Of a stretch of 64,000 bases of DNA, positions 40,036-49,042 are shown one piece after another. Made by a program: the position numbers and the translations under genes. The DNA lies in the NCBI GenBank assembly GCA_900541505.1, contig UQKK01000015.1, positions 9,268-73,267 of the forward strand, given 5' to 3'. This stretch comes from an uncultured Ruminococcus sp. Its GTDB lineage: Bacteria; Bacillota; Clostridia; Lachnospirales; Lachnospiraceae. The notes beneath the pieces were generated by a model. The model saw nothing but the letters and a program-made list of their open reading frames with translations, made no database searches and was not told the origin of the DNA. Every line of letters begins with the position of its first letter. Within the stretch, counting starts at the first letter, position 1.

Positions 40036-40941
40036 CTACTTTGCCAACTCCAGCATACGCTTCAGCGGTTTCTGGCAGGCAGCTATCATTGCACTGTCCA
40101 TATGTACCTCATTTTCCCCGGTCAGCAAGACATGCCGGATTTTCGCAGGCATAATCTGCTTCATATCTCTGCATACAGGAACTGTTTTTGTAAAGTAAAA
40201 TGCCTTCTCCGGATTTTCTTTCTCCAGCATGTAGCGCACGCCTTCCTCTGTACAAACGATAAATTCCCTGCCCCGGCTCTCTTTCGCATAGCTGATGATG
40301 CCGGAGGTGCTCCCCACATAGTCCGCCTGCTCCACAACCTTCTGTGAACATTCCGGGTGGACCAGGATTTCCGCTGCCGGATGGATTTCTTTCAATTCTT
40401 CAATTTCCTTTAATTCCATGGTGTCATGAATGGGGCAGAATCCCTCATTGTATATGAAATGCTTGTCCGGCACCTGGGAGGCAACGTAGTGCGCCAGATT
40501 CCTGTCCGGTATGAAAAAGATATTCCGATTCGGCAATGCTTTCACTATCTTCACTGCATTCGCGGAAGTCACGCAGACATCAGAATACTGCTTTAATTTT
40601 GCTGTAGAATTGATATAGCAGACCACCGCCAGGTCGTTGTATTCCTCTCTCATCTTCTGAATCGTCTCCTCATCCGCCATATGCGCCATGGCGCAGTCCG
40701 CCTGCATATCCGGCATGAGGACCGTCTTTTTGGGGTTTAAAATCTTCGCGCTCTCTCCCATGAAAGATACACCGCAGAATACGATGGTCTTTTCCTTCAG
40801 AGACACGGCGATTTTACTCAAATAAAAGGAGTCGCCGATGTAATCCGCCAACTCCTGCACTTCCCCGCTCACATAATAGTGCGCCAGAATAACCGCGTCT
40901 TTTTCCTTCTTTAATTGTCTGATTTCCTCTGTGATTGTCAT
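40036..40941 (-). CDS. nadA: Quinolinate synthase
   Basis: An iron-sulphur enzyme that condenses iminoaspartate with dihydroxyacetone phosphate. Length 301 is normal. Motifs visible are AHYYVSGEVQELADYIGDS, CGVSFMGESAKILNP, MPDMQADCAMAHMAD, HPECSQKVVEQADYVGST and EVHMDSAMIAACQKPLKRML. Conserved cysteines for the cluster are present (CAMAHM, HPECS, PVCRDM). First gene of the operon, behind the promoter at 40973-41001. Confidence 0.96.
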   Translation of the reverse strand: MTITEEIRQLKKEKDAVILAHYYVSGEVQELADYIGDSFYLSKIAVSLKEKTIVFCGVSFMGESAKILNPKKTVLMPDMQADCAMAHMADEETIQKMREEYNDLAVVCYINSTAKLKQYSDVCVTSANAVKIVKALPNRNIFFIPDRNLAHYVASQVPDKHFIYNEGFCPIHDTMELKEIEELKEIHPAAEILVHPECSQKVVEQADYVGSTSGIISYAKESRGREFIVCTEEGVRYMLEKENPEKAFYFTKTVPVCRDMKQIMPAKIRHVLLTGENEVHMDSAMIAACQKPLKRMLELAK

Positions 40942-40972
40942 GATATGTACATCCTCTCCGTAAATTCACACC

Positions 40973-41001
40973 ATTATAGCATATGGATTTACATATGACA
41001 A
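40973..41001 (-). promoter_or_regulatory. nadA promoter with palindromic NiaR-type operator candidate
   Basis: TTGTCA (40996-41001) and TATAAT (40973-40978) are 17 bases apart. The spacer is filled by an inverted repeat, CATATG-6-CATATG (40980-40997). An operator between the -35 and -10 boxes fits repression by the NiaR protein encoded in the operon, although the sequence was not compared with a matrix. Confidence 0.78.
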
Positions 41002-41043
41002 GACAGATAGGTTGACAATTTACTCTTTCCTTAAATTCCTTGA

Positions 41044-41087
41044 TTAAAAAAGTAAATCCCACCTCTTACAAAGTGGAATTTACTTTT
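41044..41087 (-). terminator. Terminator of the YitT-ending catabolic unit
   Basis: A 15-pair stem (41048-41062 with 41073-41087), one position G-U on the minus strand, with T-run on the minus strand. It ends unit B after the YitT gene, 29 bases past its stop. Confidence 0.82.
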
Positions 41088-41115
41088 CAATCGTTCCTTT
41101 TGGTAAATTGAGATT

Positions 41116-41979
41116 TTATTTATGGTTTTTTTCAATAAAGCCTTCCCCGAAAACTTCACTTGTCTCTGTCAGCATTACAAATGCGCGCGGGTCTGTCTCG
41201 TATATGATTCTTCTTATAGAATATACCTGGGAAGTAGAACACGCGCATAAAAGCACAGCTCTTTCCTGGTTTGTATAGCTTCCTTTTGCTGATATGATGG
41301 TAGAGCCTCTGCCTGTAACCTCACCGATTTTTTCTGCAATCTTCTTTTCCTCATCCGTAATGCTGATGATAAGTTTCCCTGCTCCAATACCATACATTGC
41401 TTTATCTATGACAATCGATGTTGCCAGAGTAGCCACCAATCCGTAGAGTACTGCATCCACATTGCCAAAAACCGGCCACCCTACGAATATCACTGCCAAA
41501 TCCACAACTGTTGTTACCATACCTATTGAAATGTGCGGTTTCAAAGCTTTAATCGTCATGATAAGAAAGTCGGTTCCTCCCGAAGAAGAACCACGCATAT
41601 AAAACAGCGTCAGACCTGCGCCGAGGCAGATTCCTGCGTACAGAGCAGCTAAAAAGGGACTTCCCGTATACTTCGGTATATGCGGAAAAACAATGTCCAG
41701 AAAAAAGGTACAAAAAATCATCGTCCGCGTTGTTTTTACCAAAAATTCCCGTCCCACAATACGGTAACTTAAAATAACAAAGGGTATATTTAGCACAATG
41801 GTCATAATACCAATAGGAAGATTCCATACGGCATTCAGAATGATTGCCAGACCAGAAATACCTCCCGGCGCAAAATCTGCTTCTGACGCAAATGTATAAA
41901 GACCAACGGAATATAAAACGCTTCCTATAATATCACATAGTAAATTTAAAAGGCTGCTTTTTCTTCTCCCCCTTTTCAT
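41116..41979 (-). CDS. YitT-family membrane protein
   Basis: A 287-residue protein with five to six membrane segments (DUF161) and a C-terminal cytosolic DUF2179 domain (AGKLIISITDEEKKIAEKIG, GRGSTIISAKGSYTN, YSIRRIIYETDPRAFVML). The GGISGLAIILN motif and the FYMRGSSSGGTDFL loop are typical. ATG 41979 is used, with TTG 41985 as alternative. Family function is not settled; as last gene of a sugar-acid-type unit it may be a transporter. Confidence 0.88.
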   Translation of the reverse strand: MKRGRRKSSLLNLLCDIIGSVLYSVGLYTFASEADFAPGGISGLAIILNAVWNLPIGIMTIVLNIPFVILSYRIVGREFLVKTTRTMIFCTFFLDIVFPHIPKYTGSPFLAALYAGICLGAGLTLFYMRGSSSGGTDFLIMTIKALKPHISIGMVTTVVDLAVIFVGWPVFGNVDAVLYGLVATLATSIVIDKAMYGIGAGKLIISITDEEKKIAEKIGEVTGRGSTIISAKGSYTNQERAVLLCACSTSQVYSIRRIIYETDPRAFVMLTETSEVFGEGFIEKNHK

Positions 41980-41996
41980 CTTCAATCATATCCTTA

Positions 41997-43187
41997 TTAT
42001 ACCTGCCGTGCAATCGTCTTGCTCTCACAGTCCTCTCCTGTTATAGGTGAACCCCAATAAAAATCCATTCCCCAGCCGGCTTTTTCCGGAAGATATATTT
42101 TTCCATTTCTGATTTTATATTCTGAAAAATCGACTCCTTCGGTTGTATCTGTAACTCCCTCTATATAAGCTACTCCTTCATATCCACCGCAAAATGCAGC
42201 CGCATAGTGTGTTTTAATTTTAATTCCCCAGGCATGCGGAGAAATTCTCGCATTGATTTCCGCAAGTCTTGGCATTACCTTTCTCCATGGCGTAAGTCCG
42301 AAAGCATGTCCAAGCGTATAATCTCCCTGGATATCCATCTGGAATACTCCCAAAAGACCTTTTTTATATAAGTCGATGAGTAAATCTACATCCGGATCTG
42401 TTTCCCCATCCGCAATCACCGTCCTGGGCGATACTTTATCGAGATGTTCACGCAGCTCTGTAAAGTCTCTTTCATTTTCCCTGAAAGGCTCCTCAATCCA
42501 GTACAAATCACAATCTCCTACTGCTGTAAAATACTCTTTCATTTTATCGACAGTATAGGCATCATTTGCATCCACCATAATTTCACAGTCAGGGAAATTC
42601 TCTCTAACCATTCTGGTTACTTCGATATCTCGTTTTAGTCCATCTTCCCAATTCATCCATTTAGGAGCGCGCCCGATTTTCAATTTGAAAGCTCTGTATC
42701 CGTAATCATACCCATCTTTACACTCCTGTAAAATTCGCTCTATACCTCCGGGTCTCCTGTCCGGACTAATATCATCAAAATAAATCAGCGTATCATATAT
42801 CGGAACAGGGTTTACCCCTTCATTTCCAAACATTTTGTAACAAGGAATATCCAGGATTTTTCCGCCCAAATCATGAAGTGCAAAATCAAAAGTAAGAAGT
42901 TTTTTATCTGTGCCGATGATACCTGTCATCGGGTCAAAGACCTCGGATACTTTTTTCCCTAAAATCAGCTTGTCTTCCTCTAAGCTTTGATGATAAAAGA
43001 GCCCCGATGCCAGTCCCCAGCCGGAAGCGCCTTTATCCGTGATAATCTCTTTTACTACAACCTCATCCCCATACGCATGCTCATCACGGAATGCGTTTTT
43101 TCCAACGAGTCTTGGGAAATGGGTCCTTACTTTGAATGTATTAATCTTCTCTATTGTATGGTAACTGAGTTCTTTAATATCTGCCAT
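41997..43187 (-). CDS. Enolase-superfamily dehydratase (mandelate racemase subgroup)
   Basis: A 396-residue enzyme that abstracts a proton next to a carboxylate, usually dehydrating a sugar acid to its 2-keto-3-deoxy form. The catalytic KxK is in AFKLKIG, metal ligands are VDANDAY, WIEEPF and DGETDPD, and the general base is likely the His of ISPHAWGIKIKTHYA. The N-terminal capping domain has THFPRLVGKNAFRDEHAYGD. The substrate is unknown. It is followed 11-18 bases later by YitT and preceded by GntR. Confidence 0.88.
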   Translation of the reverse strand: MADIKELSYHTIEKINTFKVRTHFPRLVGKNAFRDEHAYGDEVVVKEIITDKGASGWGLASGLFYHQSLEEDKLILGKKVSEVFDPMTGIIGTDKKLLTFDFALHDLGGKILDIPCYKMFGNEGVNPVPIYDTLIYFDDISPDRRPGGIERILQECKDGYDYGYRAFKLKIGRAPKWMNWEDGLKRDIEVTRMVRENFPDCEIMVDANDAYTVDKMKEYFTAVGDCDLYWIEEPFRENERDFTELREHLDKVSPRTVIADGETDPDVDLLIDLYKKGLLGVFQMDIQGDYTLGHAFGLTPWRKVMPRLAEINARISPHAWGIKIKTHYAAAFCGGYEGVAYIEGVTDTTEGVDFSEYKIRNGKIYLPEKAGWGMDFYWGSPITGEDCESKTIARQV

Positions 43188-43215
43188 ATTTTCCCCTTTC
43201 TTAACACTGATTTAC

Positions 43216-43875
43216 CTATTTATGTCCTAAAATGGTATCTCGCTGCCTACAGATATGACGGCACACGGCAGCTGTTGCCGCTTCCCCATCTGCCTCCTCC
43301 AAGGCGGATATGATTTCTCTATGTTCCTCAGATAGTATTCTTCTTTCCTTATATATATCCAAAGACTTTATCCTGAAATGGAACAAAATTTTCTCAAAAT
43401 CTCTGATGATACCCAATAATGCATTGTTCCCGGAACTCTGATATATAATGTCATGAAATCCTTCATCTTCCCTGACTGCCGAAAATACATCCTGCTTAAG
43501 CAGCGCACATTCAAACCTGTCATTTGCTTCTTTTAAATATGCAATATCCTGCCCTTTTGTATTACTTACCGCCTCTGCTATCGCCAGCTTTTCCAAAGTT
43601 TCCCTAATTTCAAGTATATCTTTTATATCCTTTTCCTCGATTTTCTCAACAATCGTTCTGCCGCAGACGCGTTTTACAAGCCCTTCTTTTTCCAGTCTCA
43701 TGATTGCAGTTCTAACTGGTGTTCTGCTGACATTGAGATAATCGGCAAGGAATCCTTCTTTTAAATGCTCGCCCGGCTTAAATTCACCGCATGCGATTGC
43801 AAAACATAACTTATCATATGTTTTTTGGTATAAAAGAGGGCTTCTTTTTTTAGCTTCAGATTCCTTGCCTTTCAT
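43216..43875 (-). CDS. GntR/FadR-type transcription regulator
   Basis: A 219-residue regulator with an N-terminal winged helix (YQKTYDKLCFAIACGEFKPG, LADYLNVSRTPVRTAIMRLE) and a C-terminal FCD ligand domain (IEEKDIKDILEIRETLEKLA, FHDIIYQSSGNNALLGIIRD, EEHREIISALEEADGE) with the Asp/His residues that bind metal and a carboxylate ligand. It is embedded in unit B between the cupin and the dehydratase genes, so it most likely represses the unit and responds to a sugar acid. Confidence 0.93.
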   Translation of the reverse strand: MKGKESEAKKRSPLLYQKTYDKLCFAIACGEFKPGEHLKEGFLADYLNVSRTPVRTAIMRLEKEGLVKRVCGRTIVEKIEEKDIKDILEIRETLEKLAIAEAVSNTKGQDIAYLKEANDRFECALLKQDVFSAVREDEGFHDIIYQSSGNNALLGIIRDFEKILFHFRIKSLDIYKERRILSEEHREIISALEEADGEAATAAVCRHICRQRDTILGHK

Positions 43876-43896
43876 ATCTGTTCCTTTCTAAGTTTA

Positions 43897-44226
43897 TCAG
43901 TCAATTTTAGGAGCACAGCTCCAGGTAATCACTGCCATTTCTTCACCAATATTCGTCAGCTCATGAGGTTCTCCTTCAAAGACAAGGATGGTATCTCCCT
44001 CATGAAGTTCATAGTACTCATCCGTGTTAGTATTGTGCATCAGTACTTCCCCTCTGCTGACATAAAAAATTTCGTGACCTTCCGGATGTCCCGGATCGAT
44101 TCCCCCAGTCTGCCCCGGATGCAGGGTAGATGAGCCAAATACAATCTTCGGTGTGATTACATACTCTCTGCATATTTCAGGACCATCCATATAAACTCTG
44201 CTGTCTTCTTTTTTAATTACTTTCAT
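43897..44226 (-). CDS. Single-domain cupin
   Basis: A 109-residue beta-barrel protein with both cupin motifs: GHPEGHEIFYVSRGEV and GDTILVFEGEPHELTNIG. Metal ligands (His, His, Glu, His) appear complete. ATG 44226 has AGGAGG 6 bases ahead; ATG 44232 touches it. In this context it may be a sugar mutarotase/isomerase or a ligand-binding helper. Function inferred only from context. Confidence 0.82.
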   Translation of the reverse strand: MKVIKKEDSRVYMDGPEICREYVITPKIVFGSSTLHPGQTGGIDPGHPEGHEIFYVSRGEVLMHNTNTDEYYELHEGDTILVFEGEPHELTNIGEEMAVITWSCAPKID

Positions 44227-44289
44227 TTTCATCCTCCTTATGATTTTGTTTGAAAATCAAGCACTTTAGCCTACAAAAGATCATAAATG

Positions 44290-45807
44290 TTACATAGTTT
44301 TCTCAAAACATCCTGTCAAATCACGGAATAATTCGCAGTACATCTCGTAGTTTTTATCATAGACATCTTTATATGTCATTTCCGCGTGATATTCTTCCTT
44401 AATCTGCACCATACTGTCCACTGCTGACTGGACATCCTCAAAAACACCTGTCGCTGTCCCTGCTAAAATTGCTGCGCCTAAACAAGCCGCTTCCTTAGAT
44501 TTCACGGTTACCAGAGAGATATCATTGATATCTGCCTTCATCTGATTCCATACTTTGCTCTTTGAACCGCCTCCAAGTGAACGGACTTCTTTCACGTGAA
44601 TTCCCATATCACCGAGCGCTTCAAGATTCCTTCTGAGGATAAATCCCAAAGATTCCATGATTGCTCTGGCAAAATGGGCTTTTGTATGTTTCATACTAAA
44701 GCCGAACCACACGCCTTTTGCTTTTGCATTTACATCCGGCGCCAAAGAGCCGGATAAATGGGGCAGCATAACAAGACCATCGCAGCCCGGCGACACTTGA
44801 GCAACTTCTCTGCTGATAAAATCATAAGCATCACCGCCTCCTGCCGCTTCTATCTCCATTTCACTGCTGCAGAATTTGTCTCTGAACCATCTCAGAGTCA
44901 TACCTCCCGTTGTAAAAGTATGTATCATATAAGTATCCGGCAAGGCAAAATAGTGCAGCGGCATTTTTTGATTCGGGTCAAATACCGGTTTAGAAACCGG
45001 TGCGCATATTGCCAGAGCCGCCCCAATTGTCTCTGAGAACATGCCTTCCCTGATATTTCCTGCTCCTATCGCACCAGCTGCCTGGTCCAGCGCTCCTGTG
45101 CAGACCGTAACCGGGCAGGGAATGCCTAACTCTTTCGCGACATCCGGAAGCATATTATCAACTACTGTTCCTGATTCTGTCACTTCAGCAAGCTGCGCTT
45201 CGCTGATTCCGATAAAATCCAGCATTTCTTTCCAATAGCATTTATGTATAATATCCCAGTAAACCGAGGAACATACCAGAGACCCTTCTGTATAGAAATA
45301 TCCCGTCATTCTATAAATCAGATAATCTTCCAACAGAAGAAAACGGTCTGTTTTGCTGAATACTTCCGGTTCATTTTTCTTAATCCACAGAATTTTGGGT
45401 CCCGGCCAACATGGTTCAAAGCTTACCTGTCCTGTCACCTGATAGCAAAGTTCATTTCCAAATCGTTCTTCCATCTCTTTTGCTTCGTCTACCGCCCGAT
45501 TGTCCATCCAGACAATAGCATTTCTCAGAACTTTGCCATATTTATCGATACAAATTAAAGTTTCTCCCTGTGCAGATATAGCTAATGATATTTTGTCACT
45601 GCTCTGTATCGTATATACTTTTTGAATTTCATCCAGCCCATTTTTCAGCGCCTGCCAATATATCTCTGCCTCTGCTTCAACATAATTCGTTTTTGGTGTC
45701 AACAGAGTATATTCCTGTGTTGACACTGCCAAAAGCCCGCCTCTTTCATTGAATAAAGCAACTTTTAAGGCAGTCGTTCCCACATCTAATCCTAACAATA
45801 ACTGCAT
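44290..45807 (-). CDS. FGGY-family carbohydrate kinase
   Basis: A 505-residue kinase of the xylulokinase-like group. The ATP and sugar motifs are LLLGLDVGTTALKVALFNER, SAQGETLICID, VWMDNRAVDEA, VCTGALDQAAGAIGAGNIRE and the C-terminal SLGGGSKSKVWNQMKADIND. It would phosphorylate a ketose or similar sugar made by the isomerase-family protein of this unit. ATG 45807 has AGGAGG 6 bases ahead. The exact sugar cannot be read from sequence. Confidence 0.92.
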   Translation of the reverse strand: MQLLLGLDVGTTALKVALFNERGGLLAVSTQEYTLLTPKTNYVEAEAEIYWQALKNGLDEIQKVYTIQSSDKISLAISAQGETLICIDKYGKVLRNAIVWMDNRAVDEAKEMEERFGNELCYQVTGQVSFEPCWPGPKILWIKKNEPEVFSKTDRFLLLEDYLIYRMTGYFYTEGSLVCSSVYWDIIHKCYWKEMLDFIGISEAQLAEVTESGTVVDNMLPDVAKELGIPCPVTVCTGALDQAAGAIGAGNIREGMFSETIGAALAICAPVSKPVFDPNQKMPLHYFALPDTYMIHTFTTGGMTLRWFRDKFCSSEMEIEAAGGGDAYDFISREVAQVSPGCDGLVMLPHLSGSLAPDVNAKAKGVWFGFSMKHTKAHFARAIMESLGFILRRNLEALGDMGIHVKEVRSLGGGSKSKVWNQMKADINDISLVTVKSKEAACLGAAILAGTATGVFEDVQSAVDSMVQIKEEYHAEMTYKDVYDKNYEMYCELFRDLTGCFEKTM

Positions 45808-45819
45808 ATTCACCCTCCT

Positions 45820-46443
45820 TTATCTGATATAGCTTGTCTTAATCTTCTTTTCTCTTTCCGGCAAGGGAACCGCCTTTTCTTTTCCTGCCTCTATGCACTT
45901 GAGAAGCCATGCCATGTTTCTTCCCAGCGTGCGCATCGTCTGCATACCTTCTTCATCCTGTATTGTTTCCTCCGGTGTATGTCCGTGGACCACATTATAA
46001 TAGTTGGAGGATACGATTGGCATACCCGACAAATTAAAGTATTTATTCAATACGTCAATACTTGCTGTAGTCCCCGCACGTCTGGCAGAGGCAATCGCTG
46101 CCGCCGGTTTCAGGTAAAACTGATTTCCCGCCATAAATATTCTGTCCAGCAGAGATAAAACCGCTCCGTTGGGTGAGGCAAAGAAAACCGGAGTACCTAC
46201 AATTAATCCATCCGATGTCTCCATTTTATCCAGAATGGTATTGACAATTCCGCCGTCAAAAATACACCTGTTTCCATTCCCTGAACATGCCCCGCATCCG
46301 GCACAGCCCATGATACAGTTTTTTCCTATATGGATAATCTCTGTCTCTACATTCTCTGCCTCCAGTGTTTTGGCGATTTCCTTCAGTGCCGTATAAGTAC
46401 ATCCCTTTTCATTGGGACTTCCATTAATCAATAAAACTCTCAT
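45820..46443 (-). CDS. Flavodoxin-type NAD(P)H-dependent FMN reductase
   Basis: A 207-residue flavoprotein of the NADPH-dependent FMN reductase group. The phosphate loop is LLINGSPNEKGCTYTALKEI; CMGCAGCGACSGNGNRCIF-type cysteines (residues 44-60) suggest an added metal or Fe-S site, and GTPVFFASPNGAVLSLLDRIF is the isoalloxazine region. Its ATG overlaps the EutH stop by 4 bases. A redox role in unit B is likely, but the electron acceptor is unknown. Confidence 0.85.
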   Translation of the reverse strand: MRVLLINGSPNEKGCTYTALKEIAKTLEAENVETEIIHIGKNCIMGCAGCGACSGNGNRCIFDGGIVNTILDKMETSDGLIVGTPVFFASPNGAVLSLLDRIFMAGNQFYLKPAAAIASARRAGTTASIDVLNKYFNLSGMPIVSSNYYNVVHGHTPEETIQDEEGMQTMRTLGRNMAWLLKCIEAGKEKAVPLPEREKKIKTSYIR

Positions 46444-47540
46444 ATTGCGTCTTCCTCTCTAATCTGCATTTTCATATCCCTTGTCATCATCATAGCGGCT
46501 GTCAGCGCAACCATACCAGATATAAGCTTTGCTAATACGAATGGCAGTATCATTTGAGGTTCCATCGCCAGCACGAAACTCATCTGACTGCCCAATAATG
46601 CAGCACATGTGACACACCACGCTGAATTGATAACAATCCCTCTTTTTGACATTTTATTTGTTATTGCGAACATAGGAACCGCACTCGCTGTCGTAATGAT
46701 AAGACCGCTTATCGCTGCTGTATCCAGTTTCCTTCTCGTACTGACCCTGCTCAAAATCTTTTCAATCCCACGGATAAAAATTTCTAATACAGGCAGCATC
46801 CCGCCCAAAACAATCGACATGCCGCAAACCACACCCATACTCTCCATAAAAGGAGTAAAACTGTCTGGGAGTTTTATGCCCGTCAAATAAGATACCCCAC
46901 CGGCTGCAATTCCGATAATTCCTATCTTTGTAACAAAGTTCCCAAATACTTCTATGCATTTCAGGCTCCTCTTTGGGAAATATTTAAAACCGGCTATCAA
47001 TAACAGTGAAAGTACAATTACTGGTATGTGATTGATAATAATAAGCCGCAGCGGAACATCAATCAGAAACCCACCTGCCATACTGCCAACAGGGATAGCT
47101 GCAATACCTGTCAATATTCCTTTAGAGAAATACTTTCTGTCATCCGGTTTCAGCATCGCCTGTCCTATCGGAATAGAAAAGGTCAGTGTCCCACCGAGCA
47201 TCGCTGCCGTGGACAGTCCCATCATTAAGGCTATCTGTCTGTTCTCAGCCAACGACATTGCAAGCTGATATCCTCCCATGTCACACCCCAATAAAATACC
47301 AAATACTGCTGCATCTGCGCCAATTACATGGAATATCGGCACTATAACCGGTTCTAATATCGCTGATATAACAGGGGCGAGGGACATAATTCCGGCAATA
47401 GACAATATCATCTGTCCTGCCATCCCAAATCCTTCTTTAAATTTTTCTCCCAAATGAAATCTGCAGCCGCATATTAAATCCAGTCCTCCTACGATAAGAC
47501 CAATAGCAGCAATTCCATTGATTATTTGATAAACCGACAT
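46440..47540 (-). CDS. EutH-like transporter
   Basis: A 366-residue integral membrane protein with about ten hydrophobic segments. The conserved EutH features are GEKFKEGFGMAGQMILSIAG and FGILLGCDMGGYQLAMSLAE. EutH proteins take up ethanolamine, but this one stands without any Eut enzyme or microcompartment protein in the window, so its substrate may differ. ATG 47540 (AAGGAAAGAA ahead) is preferred to 47555. It is cotranslated with the FMN reductase gene. Confidence 0.87.
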   Translation of the reverse strand: MSVYQIINGIAAIGLIVGGLDLICGCRFHLGEKFKEGFGMAGQMILSIAGIMSLAPVISAILEPVIVPIFHVIGADAAVFGILLGCDMGGYQLAMSLAENRQIALMMGLSTAAMLGGTLTFSIPIGQAMLKPDDRKYFSKGILTGIAAIPVGSMAGGFLIDVPLRLIIINHIPVIVLSLLLIAGFKYFPKRSLKCIEVFGNFVTKIGIIGIAAGGVSYLTGIKLPDSFTPFMESMGVVCGMSIVLGGMLPVLEIFIRGIEKILSRVSTRRKLDTAAISGLIITTASAVPMFAITNKMSKRGIVINSAWCVTCAALLGSQMSFVLAMEPQMILPFVLAKLISGMVALTAAMMMTRDMKMQIREEDAI

Positions 47541-47683
47541 TTCTTTCCTTCCCAAATTCAGATAATCCTGCTGATAGCCGGAATCAAAGATAGCCGCAGT
47601 ATTCTCTCAACTGCAGCCATCTTTATGTATAACTGCACTTAAAACGCACAGCTCTTTTAAATTTTGATTAAGTCGTCACACAT

Positions 47684-49021
47684 TTATTGTAATAATAACT
47701 GCTCAAATCCCATATAATCACAAAATGCGGATAACTCTTTGGTATAATCTCCTTCTTTGATAACAAAGTGATGATCCATTCCTCCTTTAATCAGCTGATC
47801 AATCACCGATTTCGCTTCTGTATCAAACTGAAGATTTACAAGCAGTTTTGAGCCGCCTTCTACCCATTCATTATGTGTTACATCCAATGTTCTGCCTTTC
47901 GCAATAAACATTTTATAATTTCCGCCGTTTCCTACAATTGCACTGACTGTAACTGTATCCATCGCCTTATGCGGTACTCCTACGAAGGTTCCCAAATCCC
48001 CGCTGGGATTTATCTGCGCTCTGTCGAGGCTGTCTGCCAGTGACATCGCTGTGCTTCCTTCATGAGCAATCGGAATAATATTTCTTTCGGAATCAATGCT
48101 GCCTGCTTCGCCAAGCGCTACAACTCCGCCTCCTGCAAGCTGATTTAAAGTATTGATAACAAAGGAATGTCCCAGGTCGCCTTCTGTATCTACCAGGACC
48201 CCTTCATCTGCCAGCCAGGAAGAAACAAGATTCATCAGTCCGCCATAGTTAGGATAGCACTCTGCTGCCATAGAGGTCAGACCGTACTTCTCAATAATTT
48301 CTTTTGTAGCCATATATACCTTTGCCATATACAGCAAAGCTTTCTCATCCGCAACCGCTTTTCCGCTTCTCTTCATCAATGTATCCAAAGTTGCCTTTGC
48401 ATCTGCATCCGCAATCTTGTCCGCTATATCCGTAATCTCTTCCATTTCAATATGTACGAACGTAACGCCTGTTTTAATAGTGAAATCCCATTCCTCTTTA
48501 CTCATATCCTGGGGTCCGCATACTCTCCATGTCTGTCTGGGACCTGCCAGACCTATCACCATATCTTTTGCCGCTGCAACTGCCGCTCCGACTCTCGCAT
48601 AGGTTTTCACAGAATCAATAACCTCTTTTTCTTCCGGAAGACCGTACACATAATCATATGTATATCCCATTGCCTTCAATACAGAGCCATAGTGCTGGAT
48701 ACAACCGATTGAGAATGTCTCTGTATAAGGGACTGCCCAGAACATTGTAGGTACCTGAAGCTTTGTCGTAAAGATATATTTCATGGAATCAATAACCCAT
48801 GTGATATCCATTACAACAAGTGAATTGATTTCCTCGCTTTTAAAAACTCTGCATGCATCCAAGGCTGCCGCCGCATCCCAGATTAATTCCGGATATACAA
48901 CTACATTTACTCCTGCCGCCTCCAGCTCTCTTTTCGCCCTTTTGAGCAGGTCATCTCCCCGTTCTCCTCCTGATTCTACGGGACTTGCAACTGCTGCCAA
49001 CCCGACTTTTATGTCTTTCAT
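47684..49021 (-). CDS. L-fucose/L-arabinose isomerase-family protein
   Basis: A 445-residue protein of the fucose/arabinose isomerase fold. Family features are the FTTKLQVPTMFWAVPYTETF region, GLAGPRQTWRVCGPQDMSKE, AAECYPNYGGLMNLVSSWLA and DLGHSFVINTLNQLA with the likely metal ligands Glu, Asp and His. It would interconvert an aldose and a ketose, or may be a relative with another activity. It follows the aldolase gene by about 20 bases. Substrate unknown. Confidence 0.85.
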   Translation of the reverse strand: MKDIKVGLAAVASPVESGGERGDDLLKRAKRELEAAGVNVVVYPELIWDAAAALDACRVFKSEEINSLVVMDITWVIDSMKYIFTTKLQVPTMFWAVPYTETFSIGCIQHYGSVLKAMGYTYDYVYGLPEEKEVIDSVKTYARVGAAVAAAKDMVIGLAGPRQTWRVCGPQDMSKEEWDFTIKTGVTFVHIEMEEITDIADKIADADAKATLDTLMKRSGKAVADEKALLYMAKVYMATKEIIEKYGLTSMAAECYPNYGGLMNLVSSWLADEGVLVDTEGDLGHSFVINTLNQLAGGGVVALGEAGSIDSERNIIPIAHEGSTAMSLADSLDRAQINPSGDLGTFVGVPHKAMDTVTVSAIVGNGGNYKMFIAKGRTLDVTHNEWVEGGSKLLVNLQFDTEAKSVIDQLIKGGMDHHFVIKEGDYTKELSAFCDYMGFEQLLLQ

Positions 49022-49042
49022 CCTTTCATTCTCCTCTCACTG

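Noticed and set aside
43897..44226. Cupin as transcription regulator
   Set aside because: It has no DNA-binding domain; only a single cupin barrel.
46440..47540. Ethanolamine utilisation locus
   Set aside because: Only the EutH-like transporter is present; no lyase, cobalamin or shell-protein genes.
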